This document shows positions 32,944 through 43,700 of a stretch of 64,000 bases of DNA, one piece after another. Position 1 is the stretch's first letter; each line of letters opens with the position of its first letter. A program made the translations under genes and the position numbers. Source of the DNA: Isoetes taiwanensis (lineage: Eukaryota; Streptophyta; Lycopodiopsida; Isoetales; Isoetaceae); the NCBI GenBank assembly GCA_021234155.1, contig JAJEKV010000045.1, forward strand, positions 7,733,105 through 7,797,104. The letters are read 5' to 3'. Below the pieces are notes generated by a model. The model saw only the letters and a program-made list of their open reading frames with translations. It had not been told where the DNA came from and ran no database searches.

Positions 32944-35074
32944 TAATTAAAGCGAACATAGGTAAACTTTATGGGCCTAAATATTAATTACTAAAAAGTA
33001 CAATAATACGAAGACGAACAAATTATTTCCATGGCAAATGGATTCAATTGATGATTGCATGTATGCATTCTTATATACATGGCATTCAAGACCTATTTTA
33101 CTCAAAACAGTCAATAAGCTGCTTAAGAATTTCCTAGCACTCTATATATACATGGCATTCAGATATTCCCCATTCTTCTCAAAATAGTCAATAAGCCGCT
33201 TAAGGAAGCCCTGACGAGACATTAAAGATCACAAATGATGCAGCATCGTCTTCTTGCCCTTGTAATTGCAACATTCATTCTGCGTTGATCACAAAGAAAC
33301 CCCACCTATGGCAACATTCATTACCAACAGTTAAGACATGTTCCTCGTGCAGGTGCTATCTTGAAAGAAAAACTTGACGTACAAAAAATATTTGCTGCTC
33401 ACCAAGCAATCTCGGCTTCAAAAGGCCTAGCGACCACCACAGCAACCCAATTCGAATGGATATTCTATCTTACCTGAGCTGGGCCTTCATACCTTATTGA
33501 ATAGGCATTAGTTTACTGTATTGGATTAAAAAATCTTCAAATAGTCTAATTATACTGCAAGATATAGTAGAGGCTCTTTCAATTTGACATTGACGCAACA
33601 TGGAAACTGCTGCACCCAGTTAGGTACCAGCCTATTCAGCTTTACATCTACTCTAAACTGCTATCAGATAAGTCTACTACCATTGATATCAGTCTTCAAG
33701 TATCCAAGTAGATAGACATGCCAAGTATCCAAATCCCATTTGCCATTCTCTCTTATTACTTCTATAAAACATCATATTTTTTTAAGTCTTGCTAGACCAG
33801 CTACATATGGATAATAAGCTTGTTTGCTAATGGGAGCAAACTACATGCAAGATTAATTACCTGGCTTAAGTTGCAACTTCAAGTTCCAGTGATCACCCTT
33901 ACTGCTCCAACAACCTAATCCAGCCCATTTGTCGCCCAAAAAACAATTTGGGCCAAGATGTTTCATGTCACCCTAAGATTTCATGAGCATGGTTTGGGAG
34001 TCACCACCGATGTCTGGTCAAGCAAGGAGAACAAAATCTGAACCGTAATATTATTAAACAAAGTCTGCTACAACACATGTGAAGCCTATCAGTCTGCTCA
34101 AAAACATACCCAATGCATAATGGGGGCTGGTTTTGATTTGGATTTTGCAGAGATTTTCTCACCTTGATGCTAAATGAAGGCTTTTTGCTTGTGCCCATTC
34201 AACCAAATAGTTCACGTGGCGCTAAATTGCAGGACAATCAACCCGCAAATGCGGTTCATAAGTTAAAAATGTATTGAGGACCGAGGATTGAAAAAAAATA
34301 ACATCCTGGCGATTGATTTGTTGGTAAAATGATTTTTTTTTGGATGCAGAATTTACACGCCAAGGCATCGGAAAGGGGTGGATTTTCCAGCCCCGAGAGG
34401 GGCCCATGATAGCCAAAATCCGCCCGGTTCAAAGATAGCGGATCCGATTTTCGAGCACATTCCGAAGCTTCGCCTTTTTCCGTCCCCGACATCAGAAGCG
34501 ATAGGTCCGCCATGCGAGCCTCACCTCACCCTTGCTCCCCACTGCCACCACCATAGAAGAATCGGGTTCTATTTTCTCGTCCAATTTGAGCAGGTTCCCA
34601 ACAAAAAGTGACAGAACAGGCTTCAGCATAAGTGAAGCCGCCCAATCCTTGAACAGAGCCTGCTTCCATAGCCGCGTTAAAACCCACAAGGGTTTGCCGT
34701 TCTGGACCGTTCGTGACCGGAGCTAAAAATCTACTTACAATCCTTGGCCCATAATACGCACACCTCTGTGCCACCGCAATGTTACAGCCAGGCTCCAGAA
34801 GCAACCTCGGCTCCAGAAGGCATAGCCCTAAATGTTACCCGGGTCCCATGTTCCTTGTGTTGGCTAAAAATCCTAAAAATAATGGGAGGACCAAAAATAA
34901 AGAAGCCTCCACCACAGGATTTGCCCATTTTCTAAAATCAACAGCTGACAAAAGGGTGCACTCTAGAAATACTATTTAGTACACCTGGATGAATACGGCC
35001 ACCAAATCATATGAAAACCTTAGAGAAAACAGTACAAAAACAGAAAGAAAAACCCCTGTTATAATGCTACATAT
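32443..35074. mobile_element. Hairpin-headed element, copy 1
   Basis: This element shares with 52622-55425 a head of about 500 bp (long hairpin plus GGGCCCTTCGGGCCC tail) and a right end of about 115 bp ending AACCCCTGTTATAATGCTAC-ATAT. The 2 kb between them is not similar in the two copies. The ends carry a short inverted TATAACA (left) and TGTTATA (right). It interrupts the third tandem unit: unit 1 reads CTATAAGCGAAACGAG where this locus reads CTATAAGC, the element, then GTGAAACGAG. No transposase is visible; it looks non-autonomous. Class is uncertain (MULE-like or hAT-like are possible). Confidence 0.65.
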
Positions 35075-35165
35075 GTGAAACGAGAGGTGTCCAGAGGCCC
35101 CAACATATGATCTGGGTCGTAAGATCGATGAATCTGACGACTGTGGTAGTCCAGGGTGCATCCTG
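35075..35165 (+). repeat. End of the third tandem unit, displaced by the element
   Basis: GAAACGAGAGGTGTCCAGAG followed by GCCCCAACATATGATCTGGG and GTAGTCCAGGGTGCATCC matches the closing block of units 1 and 2. It resumes exactly where copy 1 of the hairpin-headed element ends. Confidence 0.8.
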
Positions 35166-36579
35166 CATAAAGGAGTGCATGTCCACCAGTGCGTAAAATT
35201 TAAACATCTCTAGACCTATCATGTACGTGCAATACATCCTGTATTCTTTATATGCTTTACACTCACCTCCAAGGCTGTTACATTATGGGTTAGAATGCGC
35301 TTGTATGTTATATTATGGGTTAGAATGCGCTTGTAAATGTAAGAGTGAGGACTTGGCTTATGACTTTCTAGTGTCTGACAGCAGGTAAAAAAGGAAAAAA
35401 AATCATTACATAGAGACCGCATAGTATTGTGGTATCTTAAAGAAATTATAATGTAGGGACCGACATAATGTTGTGGTATGTTGGATGTTGATAGCTTAAT
35501 TGAATCAAAATCAAGATTCAACTGCAAACTATGCACATTTGTGCAACGATTTACGAATAACACAGAAGCATCAGTCTTAAGCAAATGAATTGAATCAAAT
35601 GCTCGCTCCCTCATGACTTGGTTAGCAGAAGGAATTTATCCATAGAAATAAATCACAGCAATACTAGCTTGAGATCACTACAATGAGCACATCATAATCA
35701 TCTTGAGATTTGCACGATTTAGGAATATCAACTATTGGAAAATTAGAAATGGGCAATCTATAATATTTAAGAGATTTTCGTAACACTTATAGGGCAAATA
35801 TTAGTCACCTAAGATCATCAGGGCCATATGATAGGGTCCCATTCCAAATGTAGCCAAGGTGCCCATTTTCCTATAACATGCAGTATCATTTACTTATCAA
35901 ATTTATTGCATTGCATAAACTTGCTAATACAAAATTGATATCACACCCAAGAGTATCAACAATTGCGCTTACAAAATTGATATCACACCCAAGAGCATCA
36001 ACAATTAAAAGTGTAACCATAGTAAACGACAAAAAACGGGAATGGCTGGTTCAAAATTTATCTTATCTTTTAAAATGGTAAGGTGTTGGGTTGCGTGCAG
36101 GAACGCCGCATGTAACACCACATGCGGCGTTCCCCGTCCCGCCTGCGAGACCTTTTTTTTGTTTCCGTTGTCTGGGCTTTTTCTTCTACTGTAGTTCAAC
36201 TTTGAGGGGGGAGAGAAGGGGGTAACGTTGCAATGGCCCTGGCCCATTACATTGTTATAGTGATATTAGCGGTGCTCCTTCCAATCTCATACGATCTGTT
36301 GCAGAAGAATGGAGGTTTATCATCAATGGAACATCTCAGGTTCGCAAAACTGGGAAGCTGTTAAGAAATGGACGGGGTTATCCAGCAGTCATTTGATGCT
36401 TTGGTCTCCATCCGTGGTATGCTCTTTTGTTTTCATGAAACTTTAATGGAGCCACATTCAGTTTATCTGTAGACAACATCTCTATGCCGAGTTTGCAATA
36501 GAGGTAAAACCTTGTACTTGATCAAGTCTCCAAGTCTGAATGTGCCTTCTTTAAACAATTCATTCCGATGTCACCTACA
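35166..36579. other. No recognised gene; small tandem duplications
   Basis: AT-rich sequence with two short tandem duplications: TATGGGTTAGAATGCGCTTG at 35285-35334 and AATTGATATCACACCCAAGA at 35933-36006. A GC-rich hairpin lies at 36100-36133. No domain is recognised in the short open frames. Confidence 0.55.
36100..36133. other. Perfect 14-bp GC-rich hairpin
   Basis: GGAACGCCGCATGT (36100-36113) pairs perfectly with ACATGCGGCGTTCC (36120-36133) around AACACC. It stands alone in AT-rich sequence. It could be a small inverted-repeat remnant or a structured RNA; no adjacent gene supports a terminator role. Confidence 0.8.
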
Positions 36580-36728
36580 TTTTTTTTTTGAAGGACGAAA
36601 GCCAAAAAGTTTATTAATCAGAGAAAAAGTACAAAATTCACATGGAGCACGAGCCTGGAGCACAATGTACTTACTCCAGAATAGGAGACTAATGATTAGA
36701 ATCAATTCGAAGATACTGATGCGTTCCA

Positions 36729-37366
36729 TCAGTTCTGATTCAAGGGAGGAACACTCGTGAAATTTTGCCAATATCTTTTTCGGCCCTTTAGCAATAACAC
36801 CGCGGTGCGAGATGAATAAATGCCCTGAAAGATGTGGTGTCTGCGACGCTCCCATATCGACCATAAGAGCCAACCAGAACCAAGATGAAATGCCCTTTGT
36901 TTAGCTGGAGGCCATGCATTGGGATAGGATGCCAAAAGGATGCATCGGCAGTCCAATGTACTGTTAAATAAACCTTGTAGCGAGGACCACGTTGGTTGAA
37001 CCCTGGGACAATCAAAGAGACAATGCTCAAGAGTCTCAACGTCAGAAAGACAGAGCGGCACACCGCAGATATCGCGAGGATCATAGCGATGTCGAAGGAA
37101 GGCATTAACCCGCATGAGCACTTTTGTGGATAACACGCCACCACACCCGGGGACTCTAGGGTGGAGCAACCTATCCCAAAGCCATCACCATGTATGCGAC
37201 ACAAAGTGGGGTCGTGGAACTTTGTAGGTGCCACCCTTCCGGCAACTGGGGGTTGTGGTGCTAAAAGAAGGTGATATCTTGTCGACAAATTGCTTGCCTT
37301 TGTGAATATTTTCATGAGCAGTCCCATGGCACCGCTTTCAACACCAACTTGCACTATAAGAGGCAA
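36729..37366 (-). pseudogene. Zinc-binding C-terminal region of LINE C
   Basis: The minus frame 36729-37169 reads LSTKVLMRVNAFLRHRYDPR, DICGVPLCLSDVETLEHCLF and DCPRVQPTWSSL. The Cys-x4-Cys, ETLEHCLFDCP and following Trp are the typical zinc-binding region after the RT of plant LINEs. A second frame (36788-37366) overlaps it because of a frameshift in this part. Confidence 0.85.
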
Positions 37367-37662
37367 TTTTTTTGCGACCTTCTCCCATAGAGATGTGTCC
37401 CAACGAGAGAGCAGGAACTTTGCCTAAAATTCAAGCCAAGGCGAAGAGGGCGACCCGCCTCATACCATGCTTGAATAGAGACAACACCTGCAAGAACCCA
37501 TCGTCTACGCGGGTAAGGGGATGAACCGAAACGCCAATGGAGTCTTTGCCGAGGGGTGCGGAGGCAGTGGTGCCCACCACCATGGAGTCCCCAATAAGGT
37601 GTGGATAGAGGGGCATGGCAGAAAAAGATGTCGACCGCCTCCCATGCCGCCAACAAGCCACT

Positions 37663-39078
37663 TTAAAAAAATGGAGAAGCACTTGGAAAAGGGGCAGAGT
37701 ACGAAATAAAGCCCAAGGTAGGATTTGGGTTTGATGCCTTCTTGTCTAGAGGGATACAGTGACCAAGAGGTTGCCTAAGAAGGCGTGAATCAGGAGAGTC
37801 ATCCTCACCATTCAGGAGTCTCCAAATGAACTTTGAAATAAGCACTTTGGCGCTGCAAAGAAGAAGCCCATCATACCCGGACCACCCTTGGTTTGGAAGG
37901 ATGCACGCCGACCAAGCCACCTTAACCATAGCACCTTCCTCAGTACCCGCCCAAATAAAGTTCCGAACTACTGTGATGAGCTCACACACTTTGATCGTGG
38001 AGCTAGCAAGTAAGGATGCCATATAAACATGGGTACTACTAAGGGCCCGACAGCCTTTGTAATGCGACCATAAGAGACAACTTAGCGGTGGACCACCGGA
38101 ACAAGTGCTTCTCCAAACCCCTAATGATCTCCTCCCATGCAGCTCCCATAGTAATATGGATGCCAACTGGAATCCCCAACAACCTGATGGCCTGTCCATG
38201 CGCAAGTAATTTCCATGGATAATCATGAACACATGCCGGAGCCGGATTATCCAATGTCCACAAAAGCTGTACATACGCCACCACACAAGAACAGGAAGCC
38301 CGGTGAAAAAAAGTATCTAAAAGCATTTTGGCAATAGCAAGATTCTCATCATTAGTGACTAGGAAGAGGAACGTGTCGTCTGCATATTGATTGCAAACCT
38401 CTTGTGTGCCGTCCTCCATTGGAAAACCATGGAGAAGTCCCTCTGTCATTGCAATGGTGAATAAGCTGTGACAAAGCCTCTGCAACAATTGTGAAAAACA
38501 ATGATGCTAAGGGCATTCCCCGGCGAATACCACGGCCATCGAAAGTGAAAAGGCATGTGACGGCTCACCATGGAACGAAACGATCGCCCGGAAAGCGGAG
38601 ATATGCGACTTCATAATATCGATGTGAATTGTTCCCCCAAATCCGATCTTAGCATACATACAAGATGAATTCCCGGTGACCATTGTCATAAGCCTTTGCA
38701 AAATTAAGCTTAAGGTATACAACTGGAAGGTTTTTTTACGTGCCCAATAAATTTCCTCGTAAAAATAGCAGCAGCAACATTGTTCAAAATGCACCATTTT
38801 GGAAGAAAACTGGCGGGTTGTTGAGATGGACTCATGTCGGATGTCCTTACCCCTTTGCAAAAGCCTTGGCGAAGATCTTATATAATGGATGACAATAAGG
38901 TGATGGGCCAATCTGAAATAGTTTGAGGATCCTTGACCTTGGGGATGAGTGAGATGGCACCTGTGTTTAGAATTCTATCCAAAGCAGTGGACCATCGAAA
39001 GTCACAGAAAGCATCATACACATCTGGCTCCAGCCATTCCCAATACTCCTGGAAGAACTCAATTGGCAAACCATCCAA
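37663..39078 (-). pseudogene. Reverse transcriptase of LINE C
   Basis: Frame 38878-39078 begins MDGLPIEFFQEYWEWLEPDV and contains NTGAISLIPKVKDPQTISDW, the RT entry blocks. Frame 38507-38911 covers the middle. Frame 38039-38488 has NQYADDTFLFLVTNDENLAI, the catalytic YADD, after a damaged palm loop. Frame 37663-38286 contains RNFIWAGTEEGAMVKVAWSA and the LPNQGWSGYDGLL thumb blocks. The parts are in three frames, so the enzyme is not made. The order and spacing are full-length for an L1 RT. Confidence 0.9.
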
Positions 39079-39273
39079 ACCTGGGCATTTTGCCTCTTTT
39101 CAGTTCAAAGATCGTCGAACCTAAATCATCAGTTGTCATAGTCGCCTCTATTGATTTCGCGTTGCTCACCGGAGATGATGGGGAAATCCTAGACAAAAAC
39201 AAAGATCTCGCATGTCCGATTGAAAGGGAAGATGTTTCTCAAATAAAAAACGCCCGAAGTGGTTATGCAGATG

Positions 39274-40085
39274 CTACTTGAGTTTAGTCGGCTCTGTTAG
39301 CACCGAACCATTCGGCAAAAGCAATGAGGACATGGTTGATGTCATGCGACCCCTCTTAGCTGCACGAAAAAAGAAGCCCGTACAACGGTCTCCATCATGA
39401 AACAAGCGTAGACCCGCCTTCATCTTTGCTTGCTTTGAATTTGCTCCTCCTCCAATGCTTGGATGCATTGCCAAAATCTCACGATCATAAAACACGGAAG
39501 GCGTCCCCCGCCGAGAATGGAGCAAGGTGTCCGGTAAAAGCATGACTGCAGCTGCGCTGAACTCGACCCACTCTTTGGCAAAACCCTTGATCTGTTGCAA
39601 TTGCATCCACTATGCCGATCATACCTCGGCGTCGGTTGAAGGCGGTTGTCCAAGTATTCTTGCAACCTTCTTAAAATCAGCATCCTTTAAGAACTTCACG
39701 TTCGTTTAAACATCGCGTCCTTCGGGCCTTGGCTGCTGCGGGGCTCGTCTCGAAATGAATTGCGGATGGTGGTGCAAGGCGAAGTTATCTCTCGAGGACG
39801 TAACCGAAAGAGACTTGGAAGTGTCGCAACTGTATTTGCATTCCAATAAGCTCTATCCAACCGAGAGCTTGCGCGACCCCCACCAACTTGACCATTGCAC
39901 CAAGTGAAGGCACCTTCACCATCAATCTCCGAGAGATTGCAGTCATGGAGTAGACGGAGCCACTGCTGGCGTTCAAAATCAGATACCACTGTAGAGGTCG
40001 CCCCCAACTGATGTCGAATGCAAAGTGTAGTCTGGCATTGTGGTGTCTTGCATTCAATCTCGAAAGTGCAAACAGATGGAGGCAC
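39274..40085 (-). pseudogene. Endonuclease end and linker of LINE C
   Basis: Frame 39696-40085 contains CNLSEIDGEGAFTWCNGQ and ASSRLDRAYWNAN. FTW.N followed by SRLDRA is the C-terminal pattern of the APE-type endonuclease of plant L1 elements. The final SDH block is damaged. Frame 39274-39606 has GLRLFHDGDRCTGFFFRAAK, the linker block just before the RT. The N-terminal half with the first catalytic Glu is absent because of 5' truncation near 40090. Confidence 0.85.
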
Positions 40086-40090
40086 AAGTT

Positions 40091-40513
40091 ATGCCTTTCC
40101 GGTGTTTTTGGGTTCAGGAGAGTTCATGAATGTATCTGGTTGCACAGAAACATGAACTCGTTTGCATGTCTCACGCGTCTGTTGTTTTTCGGCTTCTACA
40201 TCTGTCCTCAACCTTTATATAATGATTTTCGTTGATGGGACTAAGAGCATTTTAGAAAGAGCGAAGATAAACAAAAGGTTTTGTTTGCATCATCGTGAAC
40301 TATTTTTTTTACCTCATGTTTTAGATGTGTGCTATTTTCTAGAACTTTTACAAATTTGTGATCTGTTAATGGGTTTGTCTTTATCAAGTCTCATGCAAAT
40401 AAGCTTTTTCTTCCAGACCAACCTGCACTTGCTGGCTACGTGCTACTTCTGTAATGATCAAGCTCATCATACATATCATGTTTCGAAAGGTTAAATTTGT
40501 ATCTTACAGTTAT
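40091..40513. other. No recognised gene
   Basis: Flank between the truncated 5' end of LINE C and the next LTR-like repeat. Short frames only. Confidence 0.6.
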
Positions 40514-40751
40514 TGCCACGGTTCTATTGCGACAGCAATAGAACCGACATTCCTTGGATGGGGACGTCCCTTTGTCACTCCTCCTATTTATTCAGCCTCT
40601 CTTCATTGTTCTATCATCGGCGTTCTCTTGAGCTAGTTTCTCATTCTTCTCTATCCTATTAGTTCCCTATCCTACCTACTAGTTCTTCTCTATCACCTGG
40701 GGTCTGTTATACCAGTTGCTTTACACTATGGAACGGTGCAACAACTGCTCA
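40514..40751 (+). repeat. Putative 5' LTR with perfect hairpin near its start
   Basis: The sequence starts TGCCACGGTTC and ends ACTGCTCA. Eleven bases GGTTCTATTGC pair with GCAATAGAACC around GACA at about 40520-40545. The same hairpin is at about 46273-46298 in the right copy. Confidence 0.55.
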
Positions 40752-40763
40752 TGGTATCATAGC
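40752..40763 (+). other. Primer-binding-site-like sequence
   Basis: TGGTATCATAGC matches the plant initiator-Met primer site at 11 of 12 positions and directly follows the CA that would end the LTR. Confidence 0.6.
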
Positions 40764-43700
40764 TAGTTTGATGATTCATGGCGATCACTTAAGGGTTTTC
40801 TCTTGGCTCTGTTGCTCATGGCATGATGGCCAGTTTTATGATGCATAGGGATCAATGATGGTTTTTCTTTGGATCTGTTTTTCTTTTTTCCAGTATTAGG
40901 TGTGAATCGATTTGTGTGCATCTCTGTTAAGCTTAGGGTCCGATTTGGGAAAGGATTAGATCTATCTGTGGATAAGGCATAGCGATCTCTTAGGGTTTTT
41001 CTTTTGATTTTGTTTTTCTTTTTTACGGGATTGCCTAGGTGGGAATCGATTTGTGTGGGTCGTTTTTTTGTGAATGGGTTTGCTCGATCTGTGGTTTTTT
41101 TTTCCAATAGTTCATGATAGACAGTCTCGGCATGGTTTTTTAGTGATAGCTCTTTTTTTATCTTCGTTTCCATAATTTCTAGCTCTTCGGTTCTGGTTTA
41201 TCTCACCTAAGACACTTTCATAAAACAAATTTTGATGTACTAACGAATCTTGCATCGGTTTGAACAGATTCGACCTTTCGTCCGATCTAAACTATGAAAA
41301 GTTATCCAGAACGGAGGTCTCAATTACTGAGGTTAGACCGGCTATAAGATTTTTTTGTTTCTTTTTTTGGCATAGTGCAACTCGGGATTGGCCATGCTAC
41401 TCGGTCCGGTGGATTTTACGGAGGGCTTTGGCGTCGGATGCTTGATGAATGGGAAAGACTGGATCTCCGGATGGCGATGGCATCGATGGCGGTGGCACCC
41501 CGATCCGAAAGCATCTCGTTGGATTTGGGCGTGGCCTTGTTGCATGAAATCGGCCGTTCTTTTGCCCACCCCCTCGATTCGGTTTGCTCTTTTTTCTATT
41601 TTGTAGCTTAGTAATGGGATGCCAGCACCTGGTATATGGTTCTCTTTGATTTGTTTGTGGTCTTGTGCACGCCATCCTTTTGAATGGTACCATACTGGGC
41701 TTTCTCTTAGATTAATGATGGTTTGTTCTGCTTGTGGTCTTGGGATTATAATTTTAGCCTTACAAATTCGTTTCTTTATTGGTCGATGTGCTGGTGTGCT
41801 TGTGGTCTTGGGATTAGTCTAATTTGTGTTCCGAGCCTTACCAATTTGTTTCTTTATTGACCCATGTGTTCCGAGCCTTTTTCTCGGTGGTTTTTTCTTT
41901 CATTTCATTCACACATTTTTCTCTTGCCATTGCTCCTTGCAAAGTCCATTCTGCGCTATTGCGGACCCGCGAAACAATGGTGGCTCCTCCCATATTCCGT
42001 TATGCTCGCCTTTTTTCTTTTTGTTGCACAATTCATATTGCTCGTTTGAAGTCAATAACTTCTGTCATTGTTGTCATGGTTATAATTTATGTTTTATTTT
42101 TGCCAAGGTTAGACTTTGCTCTAGTAGAGGTGTGCTTTGTTCCGTATGCTATATTTGTCTTTTCGACGCATTGTCTTTGTTATTGTCAGTATTATGTCGT
42201 TGACAATATTGGGCTCAATTTTGATTTGGCGACATTAGAGGTAAAACGTAAACGACTCATTTTCGCAAGGATGGGCATTATGTCATCGACATTGTTGGGT
42301 TCCTTTCCGATTTCGCAACATTCGAGATCAACATTGGATGACGCATTTTTTGCAAGGTCCAGAGGTATGTAGATTTGGTTATTTGATTCCTTATTCGTCA
42401 GACTTCTTTTGCTTAGAATGCCCTTAACTTGAGTTGCATTGGGTTTTTTCTTTATTTTGTGGATTTTTAGCCCAACCTAGGTATATTTTTTGTTACCTCA
42501 TTTCATTCGTCGCCACTGTCAGTGCCAAAATTTGCATTGGGCGTGTACCAGACTCACAGTTTTTGTTTGTTGAACATTGTTTATTGTTATTAGTTTAGCT
42601 CGCTATGCTAGGTGGTTCGTTTTCATGTTACTTATGTACGTGTCTTTCATAGCTCTCCCTGAGCTACTCTTGTGTTTTGATTGACATTGCGCTGAGTCTT
42701 TGAGTTTATTCTAGGGGTTATTCTAGGAGTTATGCCAATGGTTATGACTCATCAAGTTGTTGCCCTCTGCTCCTAATGTGTTTCACATAGCGTATTAGTC
42801 TGTGTTGGGCGGCTTTCATTTATTTAGCTATCTAGTATTTTTCATTTTGATGCCTACATTCTGATTTGGGGGTACCACTATGGTTTCTTGGGTTTTTCCA
42901 ATTGTTGGACACGTGCTAGGAGATATTTCCTTTTTCTTTTTGACATCTTGATTACTCTCTGTTTTGTTGACCATCTCTTTTTTCTGATTCTACATTTTCG
43001 GAGTGTTGCAGCTGATCGTGTTTTGTAGGGTTATTTTTTGGTTTACTATTGATCTTGTGGTTGGCACCTTCTTGTGTGACCACAATGCACTGCTTGTTCT
43101 GATATGACCTTGGGTCAGTTTTAATTTGTTCACCCTTTTTTCGTATGATCTTGCTCTCTCTACACATCTTACTGGTTGTTTTGCCCTTTTCTGGCTTGGA
43201 TGATTGCCCATCTCGCATGTTCTATGGATTCAGGAGGACCATGGTCTGTAGGAGACTGTTCTTTCGTCTTCTCTTATTTTTGCAGAGTTGTGCATTTAGT
43301 TGGAGTCGTTAACCAAAAACGTGCTCGGGAAGTGCTTTTGCATCACTATTTGTTGTATTAGGTTTAACTGAGGTTTGGATTCCTATGCATTCATTTTTGT
43401 TGAATTCTTGGTATATAAGGTTCTACATGTAGTTGGTGGGTGACATTCATGTTAGATAATTTCATATCCTCGATCCTGAGTTCATTTTATTCTTCTTTTG
43501 GCTTTCAACGTTTGCACAGTATGTTTGAGGCTTATTTTGGTCATGTGCATTGGGTAGATAATGCTTGTACTGCATAGTTTCGTTGGGCCATGGGCGTTTT
43601 TTAGGGTTTCATCTGATGCATTCTTCTTCGCTAGAAATGTATGGTCATTGATTCATTCTTAGCATTTGTTTCTTATTCATTGATTTCTTTTTTAATACTG

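Larger units (their letters stand above)
36580..40090 (-). mobile_element. LINE C, L1-type, 5'-truncated, with poly(A)
   Basis: A poly(A) tail lies at 36580-36589 (T run on the plus strand). Reading leftwards on the minus strand the domains are in normal order: endonuclease C-terminal part (40085-39700), linker (39606-39274), RT (39078-38040), thumb (38286-37660) and zinc-binding region (37366-36730). All show frameshifts. ORF1 and most of the endonuclease are missing. Base composition is near that of the surroundings, unlike family A. Confidence 0.9.

Noticed and set aside
32929-32950. Helitron 3' end (GGGCCCTTCGGGCCC hairpin followed by CTAAT)
   Set aside because: The hairpin touches the CTAA instead of lying several bases upstream, there is no TC start at the other end, and the copy at 53106 continues in the same way without being an element end.
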